The notes under the pieces: model-generated
Databases searched by the model: none
What the model was told of the DNA's origin: nothing
Seen by the model: only the letters and a program-made list of their open reading frames with translations
Position numbers and translations under genes: made by a program
In this document: piece after piece, positions 55,570 to 64,000 of the stretch
How positions within the stretch are numbered: the stretch's first letter is position 1
Layout of the letters: every line of letters starts with the position of its first letter
Assembly (NCBI RefSeq): GCF_910592395.1
Contig: NC_088319.1
Location: forward strand, 4,466,001-4,530,000
Source of the DNA: Lineus longissimus
Lineage: Eukaryota > Nemertea > Pilidiophora > Heteronemertea > Lineidae
Length of the DNA: 64,000 nucleotides
Direction of reading: 5' to 3'

Positions 55570-56692
55570 TCCTGGGTCTTACACCTGGTGAAGTCGAATG
55601 GCTTAGCAACCATATGGGTCACACAGTGGATATTCACAAGGAAGCCTAGAGGTTGCACGAATCAACTATAGAAATGGCTAAAGTGTCCAAACTGTTACTT
55701 GCAATTGACCAGGGAGTGGTTGGAAACTTCAGCGGAAAGTCATTGGACGAAATTGATGTAGACAGTAAGTTTGACTTTCTTCAAACTTTAGTGCCATGCC
55801 AGAACAAGAGTGGAAAATGATTCCTCTCCTTGCAGAGTACTTTGTGGATTATGTGTTATGAGGACGATGAACTTGAGCCTGGGCAAATATGAAATGGCAG
55901 GGCACTTGCACGGCTTCAGACTTACACCATTATGCTTTCTGTAATCAATGTCAAGGTCATATGGGGTCAAATTTGGAATGTTGATACGTTTGTTTCTTTA
56001 AAGTTTTAACAGTTACGAAATAAATTTGTTTCAGATATTCCTAGGACTGCTTTTGATGAAAAAGATGATGTTGATTGGGATGAGGAGGATGGTGGATGCA
56101 GTGTTCAAAGTGAACATGCCAGTGATTCCAATGGTATGGTTGGGAAGACAAAGAACAAAAGACGAAAGCGAAAAAAACAGTGACAGTGAAGATGGCGTTG
56201 AATGTCAACATGCTGATGATTCAGTGGCTAAAGGAGGACCAAAAAGCGGAAGTTGAAAAAGAAGTTGACAGGAAAACAAGGTAAACCGAGAAAATCCAAT
56301 AAATTGCCGCCTGATGATTCACCCGACCGTTCTCCGGATTCTCTTCCAAGACGAACGGCTCGAAAGGGAAAAAAGATTAGAAATATAGAACCGGACTCTG
56401 ATGAACATAATGATTCAGCCATGGATTCAAACTATAAAGCTAGCAGTAGCAGCTCATCATCTGAATGTGATTCAAGAAATGATAGTATGGAGATGCCTAG
56501 AAAAAAAGGTAAAGCAACTGTCAGAGGAAAGACGCAGAGGGTAAGATGGACAAGGGAAGAACTGACTGCATTAGAACTGGGATTCAAGAGACACCTCTTG
56601 AATTAACGAATCTCTCGCCAAAATGATATTTCGAGAGTAGTTGGTAATATTCCAGTCCTGCGAGGCAGAGCTGACGCTCAGATAAAAAGATG
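55570..56692 (+). pseudogene. Decayed gene with tyrosine-recombinase-like tail and acidic/basic C-terminus
   Basis: The exon 55570-55764 (after TTTTCAG, before GTAAGT) reads LSNHMGHTVDIHKEA, then a TAG, then LAIDQGVVGNFSGKSLDEID. The GHxxxxH pattern followed by the stop one codon after Ala corresponds to where tyrosine recombinase-like (Crypton-type) sequences carry the Tyr. The next exon from 56035 continues in phase (RTAFDEKDDVDWDEEDGG), hits a TGA near 56,180, and resumes in another frame from about 56,250 to 56,604 (Ser/Lys/Asp-rich, then WTREELTALELGFKRH). It then passes a TAA and ends with IPVLRGRADAQIKR at 56,692. At least three stops and one shift. The family assignment is inference. 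Confidence 0.5.
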
Positions 56693-57700
56693 AGTTCAGC
56701 ATATGATCAAATCGGAAAGCAATGCACGAAACGCCTTGTTGAAGAAGTCAAAGGAAAAAATGGGAAATATCTAGATAATATGCAATGGTCAACCAACCAA
56801 ATCACATTTTCAGGTTGTCCTAAATTGATGAAAATTCCCCCGAAGACCAGGCTTTGCGTTTCCTTGCTAGGAAAGGCCATCATAATTTTTTCTATTTGGT
56901 GTCCTCCAAAATCATGTCTGCTCAGGTTTGTGATGATAAATGTGGTATTAATATGTAAATTCATTCGAATGTCACAGAATAATAAGATTTGATAAGTGAT
57001 GGCAATCCATCAAAATCACAAATCTATAACAAGATCTGGCTAGAACCTAGACAGTGTATGACTTGCAAATTAGAAACAACTGTGATAGCTTTCCAAGTTC
57101 AATGCATGTACTAATATTCACGTTAATTTTCTTGTCGCTTCCTAGAGTTGCAAGTTATAGCATTTGACATGTGATGGCAATCCATCCATGTACCGTAACT
57201 TGCATTTTAGTTGCATTGGCAATCAATCCAAATCACTTGTTATTTGATTAGTCTTTTTGAGAAAGGTGATATGCTAGTGTAAAGCCATACATATGACTTG
57301 CAAATTAGAAACAACTTAATAGCTTTCCAAGTCCAATACATGTACTGATATTCACGTTAATTTTCTTGTCGCTTTACGTAGAGAGTTCTTGATGGCAATA
57401 TGCGCTGGAGGAACCATGCAACTCTTAGCAAAAAGAGGATTCGATCTTCCAGCGGAGGTTTTTTTCGTAACCCCGATTACCTCGATAGCTTGGATAACCC
57501 GACCTGTATAGTAATCCTACGTAATCTACATTTGGTCTCGGAGTGAGAGACAATGGCAACCTGCTGTGCTGACACTGCCAAAATTATTCAACAGACCACC
57601 ATCCTTGGCCCCTTTAAGTACGAGGATTATCCCTGAACTATAATCGTGGACAGTTGATTGCGGGGTAAGGTGTCCCAGATTTGAGCATGCATCCAATTTT
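56693..57700. other. Non-coding; two diverged copies of a short repeat
   Basis: GACTTGCAAATTAGAAACAAC ... TTCACGTTAATTTTCTTGTCGC occurs at about 57,060-57,140 and again at about 57,293-57,372. Otherwise nothing recognised. Confidence 0.5.
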
Positions 57701-57714
57701 CAATTGACCAGTGC

Positions 57715-57870
57715 TCAAGGTTATGAGGGCATTTTCCAGGACGCTGTATCTCCATCGATTAAGGCATTTTAAAGCGTTATGTCTCGACCGTATAAAGTGG
57801 ACCAGCCTTTGGCCACTTAACACACTTCGTGTCCACTTAATAGAGTAAAAAAAACATTGAAGTCAACTTA
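57715..57870. repeat. Dispersed repeat, inverted copy of 40,545-40,700
   Basis: Reverse complement of the repeat at 40.5 kb (TCGACCGTATAAAGTGGACC ... CACTTCGTGTCCACTTAATA). Confidence 0.8.
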
Positions 57871-57965
57871 ACTGAGAATGACCAAAAACTCATTCGTGCA
57901 GGGATGAATTTTCTCTAGGTTTAAATTCAATGGCTCTCTATACAGACAAGGCCGTATTCACCACA

Positions 57966-58460
57966 AGTGCAGGGGGGGGGGGGGGCTCCCCCAATCCAGG
58001 ACCAAATCGTTAAAGTAAATACTTTGGAGTCGCATCTACGTTTTTAACCATTCGGATCATGCTGCTTGATCTCAACGGCCCTTGGGACATTTAAGGGTGA
58101 ATATTGGAGGAAGAGGACTTGCATTAATTTGGCCCACAACTCGATCGAAGTCCTCATAATAGGATATATAGGCATCATGACTTGTTTTTTAAGAAAAACA
58201 GATTTATGTTACCGCATGCACATTTTAATCATGATGACATAATATGACTGTATGGAGCTGATTCAATAACTAGGGCCCTCCTCGAAAAATTGGAATTGGA
58301 TTATATTTACTATTTCAAAATTTGTTTTCCGAGGGCTAGCTTACATTAGGAATTGCTCGGAGAGGCACACTGGAAAAAAAACGGCGCTCCTCTCGGACTA
58401 AAGGGGAGGTGCTTCGTGCACCCCCCCCCCCCCCCCCCCCCCCCCCCACTGCAACTAGGC
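57966..58460. repeat. Segment bounded by poly-G (14) and poly-C (27) runs
   Basis: GTGCA followed by 14 G (57972-57985) on the left, and GTGCA followed by 27 C (58421-58447) then ACTGCA on the right. The homopolymers are inverted relative to each other, as in DNA transposons with G-rich tips, but no target duplication is clear. Homopolymers of this length are also assembly-prone. Confidence 0.4.
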
Positions 58461-59098
58461 CTATATGTAACCTCGCGCGTTCAAAGCCTAAACACATTTT
58501 CTGCTGATTGTATTGTACTGCTAATAGGGAGTTTTCGCCAATCCCCCGACGCCAACGTGAACGCCTACCCTAAATTTGGATCTCCTTATAAGTATGTCGA
58601 ACAGCAGTGGGACCGGTGTTCGCGTTGACATCTCCGGGGCTTTGCGAAAACTCCCTATTATCATGATTATGGTAGCGCAAAACACTATGTCTGTGTTTTT
58701 GTCCCCAAGTTGCCAAGAGTGTCATTTTCTAAACAAAACAGTCAGATCCAGTGCATTGATATGAAGGTAGTTTTCTACAGTAACAAAGGGTGTTATAAGG
58801 GGACATATACAAAACGACCCAATTAATTAGGTGGACCTAAGTTCAAGGTCATCATAGGACACGTACCTCGTTAAAAAGTTATGGTAAAGCGTCCACCTAA
58901 TCGTTGAAAACACTCATGTGAAAACACGTGTAGATACTGCAATACAATGCATTCATTTGTTCTTTTGGGTAATCTATACCCACATATACACTGTTGGTAC
59001 GCTTATGCTGGCGAACAACAAAAGGCACTTAGCTCGGTAAAAAATGTAAGAACACCTAACTGATGGTGAACGTGTATGCGTTTATACGCATATATAAA
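58461..59098. other. No recognisable feature
   Basis: Short frames only. A CTAATAGGGAGTTTTCGC/GCGAAAACTCCCTATTA inverted pair encloses 58,519-58,663. Confidence 0.45.
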
Positions 59099-59781
59099 TT
59101 ACTTAGTATCCTTGGGATTGGCCTTACAAGAGTCTTTCAACCAGTCTGAGAGTCTTTCAAATTTTTATTTGAATGACCCTGGCCTAACCAATGCTCCTTT
59201 ATGGTGTCAATTAAACCCGGTCAACTTTATGATAACGGCTGCCCAAGTCGGTGTAAACATTACTATAATTTTGGTGATCACACTATTACAGTTTTATGAC
59301 AAGAGAAGAGCCACGTAAATATGGCCAGATCTAAATGATCCGAAAAACAATTCACTGCATTTGTAATTTCCCTCACAATACTTATTGCGACGTTCATATC
59401 TCCCGGAATATCAATGAATTTATTGATGCAACACGGCAATGCATTACGGTGGAGAGTGAAATGCTACGATGTCTGTTTCGATCATGCGTAGATATAAAGA
59501 TTTAAACAAAGATTCTCGTGTGCAAGTTCCGAAAAATGAACGTTACTAATGAATTATTAGACATAGTAGCACTCTGAAATATTGCATCCACAGTTGTGCC
59601 GTATCCATCTCACCTTAATTTCTTAATCAGCCACTGTGAGATTTGTTCGTGCAGCTCAGCTTTATAAATAATATAAGTCCACCCGAGTACTTTGTTACGC
59701 AGTAAATACCTTTGCGGTCATTTGCTTACCAGTACGGAATTTGGGCCAGGCAAATAATCTTTCATTCGCACCGACAATTAA
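59099..59781. repeat. Partial copy of block C
   Basis: Matches about 61,742-62,413 (and 29,280-29,895). It stops inside the 3' end of the 333-codon ORF, at GCACCGACAATTAA. It carries only the last ~30 codons of that ORF and a broken version of the small upstream frame. Confidence 0.85.
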
Positions 59782-60514
59782 GTCTGTGTCCATCAGCTTT
59801 TGTCATCTCACCTGTACCAGTGAGCCTGGCCACAGCCAGACCAACAATATTCCACCTGTACCGCTGAAGTTCATATTCGAGCTGTTCGACTTTGTCCGCA
59901 GCATTCAGGGCAGAGACATGTATTCATCCACTGGCGGAAGTGACACATAGTCCGTACTGAACTGTGAAGCTGTGGTAAATACATGTACATGACTGTGATG
60001 GGTGAAAGTGGATTTATTCTTCAATCGTTGGTGGTTTCTTAATCTACAGAGCCAGGCCATAACGGGGATTCACTTTTGATAATTAATTTAAGGAAATATT
60101 GTCTCACTGGCCAGTTTAGAACTTGTATTCTAATAGGCCCATATCAGTCTGCGAGTGACGATTTGATGGCAATGCTGTACACAAATCAATTTTTCTCAGG
60201 CAATCGGTATTGGAATGTTATGAATTTTTACTATTATTTCGAAAAAAGCCTCTTCAAAACACATATAAAATTTGGTGGGAATTAAAGCACTATTGGTGTA
60301 CTTTTTTACCGACCTATATTCATTAAAATGTACACAGAATGTACACGCTGGCTAATAGAGGTCTCTGGCCTTCAGGGTTCGCACATGCCATTTTCCGATT
60401 GCGATGTTCTGTCGCCGAAGACAGATTATGGGTGTCTGGGTGCCAGTTGCATATTTATCACCTCCACCCTGGCTTGTGGTAGGCGCGAACGTTCATAACC
60501 CGGGACGCATCCGA
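59782..60514. other. No recognisable feature
   Basis: Unique sequence with short frames between two block copies. Confidence 0.35.
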
Positions 60515-63500
60515 TCCGGTATGGATTTCGTTGTTTTCCTTGCCATGTTAATTCACGGACTGGTTAACTCCTTGTGGAGCCCATCTCCTCTCAAGGAGTT
60601 GATAGATGGCCAATGGCTCAACAATGAGCTCATCAGCTCTTAAGATGGAGATTGGTTTTAGTTCCATCAGGGTGTCTGGCCACCCTCTACACCAAAATCA
60701 AAGACTCTGGTTGGGGTATCGGTTTAGTCGCCAATTGTCCGACCCTGAGCAGGTTGCACTGGTATACAGGTTTGCCAGTGGCAAGCCATTGGCCGGACCT
60801 GACAGAATTGCAAGCCATACAATTTTTAAAAGTACAATGAGCAGAGTGGAGCTAAACGTTGCGATTCCATGGGACCCTCAATCGGGAATGGTGTAATTGC
60901 ATGAGATAACAGACACTAGCTGACCTGACCATATATACATGAATGAACGCGGACGTCGGAAGGTTTCGATCGAATCTAAATCACACTTCAACTTACTGGC
61001 AACCACAGGATTAATGATAACATTACAGCAAATCATGCATCTAGCCAACATTGAGAAGTAGTCTAAAATAGACATAAAAAATACAAACACAACGATCAAA
61101 AGATTTGCATGAACTCCGACTCGGTGACGATAATCAACATGAGATCGTTGAAACGTGGTCATAAGCTCCGACTCGGTGACTGCACTCGACCAGCGATCGT
61201 TGAAACACGAACGTGAGCATGAACTCCAACTCGATGACGACGGCGACCAGACATCTTTGAAATGAGGACGTAAACTCCGATTCGATGAAGATGATCGACC
61301 AGATATCTTTGCAACGCGATGGTGAACTCAATTGATCGATGACAAAATCGAACTGGGTCAAACAATCCAGTGTAGAAGTGGAAAATTTCCCCCCGGAAAA
61401 AGTCTCCGGCCGTATTGTATTCTGATGGATGTATTATGGTCCATAGAGGCCATGACCGTCAATAAAAGAAGATGCAAGCTGAAACCTCCGAATAACGCTT
61501 TCTTTCACTTTCAATTTCAAACTATTGCGTTGTATTGCAATAACAGTTTAGTGGTCAAACTGACTCTTTCCAGACTCTCATTTGAAAGATGATCTTTCAA
61601 ATACGGCGACCGTCATTCAAATGAGAGTCATAGATTTGCTCATAGTGTTTTCATATCGTTCTGACCAAGGGCACTTAGTTGAACTCCGGAATGGGACCAC
61701 ATCACATTTATTAAAAGATAGTGGTGTTGCTCAGAACAAGATTACTTAGTATCCTTGGGATTTGCCTGACCAGAGTCTTTCAACCAGTCTGAGAGTCTTT
61801 TAACTTTTTTATTTAAAGACTCTTGTCTAACCAATACTCCTTTATGGTGTCAACTAAACCTGGTCAACTATAATATGACACTGGTTGCCCAAGGCTGTGT
61901 TTCATTACTATAATATTGGTGATCACACTATTACAATTCAGTGACAAGAGAACATCCAAGTAAATATGGCCAGATTTAAAAGAATCCGAAATACACTTTA
62001 CTGCATGTGTAATTTCCCTCAATATACTTATTGCGATGATTATATCTCCCGGAATATCAATGAATTTATTTATGCAACACGGAAATTCCTTACGGTAGAG
62101 AGTGGAATGCTGTGATGTCTGTTTCGATTTCGTGTAGATATAAGGATCTAGTGCGCAAATTCCGAAAAATGAACGTTAGTAGTGAATTATTAGACATAGC
62201 AGCAGTCAGAAATATTGCATCCATAGCTGTGCCGTATCCGTGTCATCTTAGTTTCTTAATCAGCTACTGTGAGATTTGTTCGTGCAGCTCAGCTTTATAA
62301 ACAATATAAGTCCACCCGAGTACTTTGTTACAGAGTAAATACCTTTGCGGTCATTTGCTTACCAGTATCGAATTTGGGCCAGGCAAATAATCTTTCATTC
62401 GCACCGACTATTAACCAGTGGTTGGAGACAAAAGGGTCACGTAAGGTCACCAATAACGTATTCTTAGCTTCCACCTCGGATTCATCCAGGCATGGCCCCA
62501 ATTGCAACCTAAACAGAAATTGAGCGTGATTCTTAGGATTCAGCCTAAAGCTCTCCGTAGGATGCTTACTTAAAAATATGGTAACGAACTTCGCCCGATG
62601 AACCTCAACGACGACATTATATGATCCTAACAAAGACAGAATTGCGGAGTCTCCCAATTTTCTGAAAAAATCATCACGTAAGATAATCGACGTGGATTTA
62701 TTATACTCGTACGGTTTTTCTAAGATGGTGATGGAGTGTGTTCTAGCTGATGATTTATAGAGATAACCATTCAAATCACATCGGATATCCTCTAACATGA
62801 TGTTATCCATATCAGATAATAAAGCACTTTTGGCTTCAGGCACAAGAGAGTAGTTTATCTCTTTTAGGCTTTTGACATACCGAAGTTTAAGAACAAACCC
62901 TATGTTTACTATTTTATACCAATTTAACCAAGACATAAACAGGTATTTTCCCCTGTTTTTGTGCTGCTGAAATTTGCATCGAAAGGTCAACTCCAAGAAA
63001 ACATTCTCACCACATGAAACCATTTTGAAATATTTGAACCTCGAATTCTTTGGACCGACGCTTTTCTCAAGTTCACCATACGGTAGAATCAACTCTCGGC
63101 AATTGCTACTTCCAATCAAATCGAATTGAAATGCTCGAAACTTTTCAGCGACAGATTTCCGTCCACGACGAGTGCTAACACCTATGACATCATTGCCATA
63201 TTCGCCAGCAATAAATGCGAGCTCGTTAAAATGAAAATGATACATCAGTTTAAAATCTCCGCTTATATCATCTTGGCTGTAGACGTAGACGTTACGATAA
63301 GGACTCGAGGAGTAATGAAAAAGAGCCACTGTGACTATGACACTTAGCCCTGTGTGGTAAAATACTGATGCCGCCCACGGTGGGAACTGGCCATAGATCC
63401 TTAGATCACGGTACGACCGATAGGTGCCCCTCTGCTAGTTCGGCGTGGCGGTTAAAAGTTAAGATATGACAGCTTTAAATGAAGTGGATGTTGAAATTAG

Positions 63501-64000
63501 GTTTTAATACATTACATTGTGGGAGAGATGGAAGGCTGTCTCTCTCTGTTGATTAGACAATCTTCATAAGTAATGCGCTCATCTTGTTTATATAAACCCA
63601 TTATTAACGTATAGGCGGATACAGCCTCTTTGGTATACCCTGTATATATTATAGACAGGTTGGCAACAATGAGCGTCACTCTGAAAATCATTCTGATGGC
63701 CAGGGCAATTAAGCGGAATCTACGAAAACTGCGGAAAACTGGGAAAACTGGGAAATATGGTAAAATTGAGCGGAAACACCCTAAAACAATGCACATGAAA
63801 AGATCGTTATAGAATATGTATATGATAATTATTTGTAAAAATTGCTACGTTTGGTCTTCTCCCCCACCACAGCCGAAGTGGAAATGGTCCGAGAAGAATA
63901 ATGCAGATCATTTTGTCATGCATGTTGGTTTTTTTTTCCTAAGTCGATAAATATAGGGGTTTCAACAAATTGATACTAATGGATTTTTTCAAATGTTTAT
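60515..64000. repeat. Blocks B (partial) and C, copy 3, running off the window
   Basis: 60,515-61,020 matches the right half of block B, and 61,020-64,000 matches block C. The order is the same as at 27,968-34,345. Compared with copy 1 it lacks the TTAA transposon (empty site near 63,504) and has an extra 268 bp at 63,663-63,930. That extra segment contains a 47-codon basic frame (63669-63812), flanked by GTTGG on both sides. Confidence 0.9.
62328..63329 (-). CDS. Unrecognised 333-codon ORF, copy 2
   Basis: Same length and frame as the ORF at 29808-30809. It differs at 47 nucleotides, which are scattered except for a tight cluster at 62,547-62,576. Long identical tracts (for example 62,701-62,820 and 63,001-63,120) alternate with changed ones. 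Flanking sequence on both sides is duplicated too, so the ORF moved as part of a larger block. No recognised domain. Persistence of both open frames with mostly amino-acid-changing differences suggests either recent duplication under weak constraint or chance survival. Confidence 0.5.
   Translation of the reverse strand: MALFHYSSSPYRNVYVYSQDDISGDFKLMYHFHFNELAFIAGEYGNDVIGVSTRRGRKSVAEKFRAFQFDLIGSSNCRELILPYGELEKSVGPKNSRFKYFKMVSCGENVFLELTFRCKFQQHKNRGKYLFMSWLNWYKIVNIGFVLKLRYVKSLKEINYSLVPEAKSALLSDMDNIMLEDIRCDLNGYLYKSSARTHSITILEKPYEYNKSTSIILRDDFFRKLGDSAILSLLGSYNVVVEVHRAKFVTIFLSKHPTESFRLNPKNHAQFLFRLQLGPCLDESEVEAKNTLLVTLRDPFVSNHWLIVGANERLFAWPKFDTGKQMTAKVFTL

Overview
The window reads as nuclear DNA of a metazoan, most likely a marine invertebrate. 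It is intron-style and AT-moderate, is packed with transposons of several classes, and has no recognisable intact conserved host gene. I cannot name the species. The repeat vocabulary (a GAGGTGAGC hairpin element with GTC repeats, AGGTCA arrays, BEL/Pao, PIF/Harbinger, RTE-type LINE fragments) is what I associate with molluscs and invertebrate deuterostomes; that is inference.

Region 1 (about 1-18,400) is a Polinton/Maverick, adintovirus-like endogenous element. Almost all genes are on the minus strand. Reading from high to low coordinates: a Cys-rich ORF (plus strand), a broken unknown gene, a four-exon spliced gene, protein-primed DNA polymerase B, packaging ATPase, two small virion-type proteins, retrovirus-like integrase with chromodomain, penton-like minor capsid protein, core-like basic protein, major capsid protein, adenain-like protease, and two proteins of which at least one looks like a PC4-type ssDNA-binding protein. 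Protease, penton, ATPase and the small virion genes are open. Polymerase (three frameshifts, two stops), integrase (two frameshifts) and the major capsid gene (split by a 1.55-kb foldback transposon with an 8-bp target duplication) are broken, so this copy cannot act by itself. The terminal inverted repeats were not found; the left end may lie outside the window.

Region 2 (18,400-26,565): tandem repeats, an array of AGGTCA half-sites, two adjacent MULE-like non-autonomous elements with perfect 9-bp target duplications (copy 1 carries a promoter-like CArG/CACCC/CCAAT/TATA cluster), then a 5'-truncated BEL/Pao pol gene with a candidate 3' LTR.

Region 3 (26,577-40,400 and again 59,099-64,000): a mosaic of duplicated blocks (A, B, C). 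Block C carries an unrecognised 333-codon ORF present twice (about 4.7% nucleotide difference). One copy of block C has been interrupted by a 3.1-kb TTAA-target transposon whose empty site is seen in the other copy. That transposon carries exon-like gene fragments.

Region 4 (40,400-59,000): dispersed repeats, a 300-bp x3 element, a 50-bp minisatellite with higher-order structure, a complete and apparently intact PIF/Harbinger transposon (50,199-53,047) with both of its genes, a possible TATA box and first exon next to it, and a decayed gene with a tyrosine-recombinase-like tail.

Most of the window is therefore a layered transposon/virus graveyard with nested insertions whose order can be read from target duplications and empty sites.
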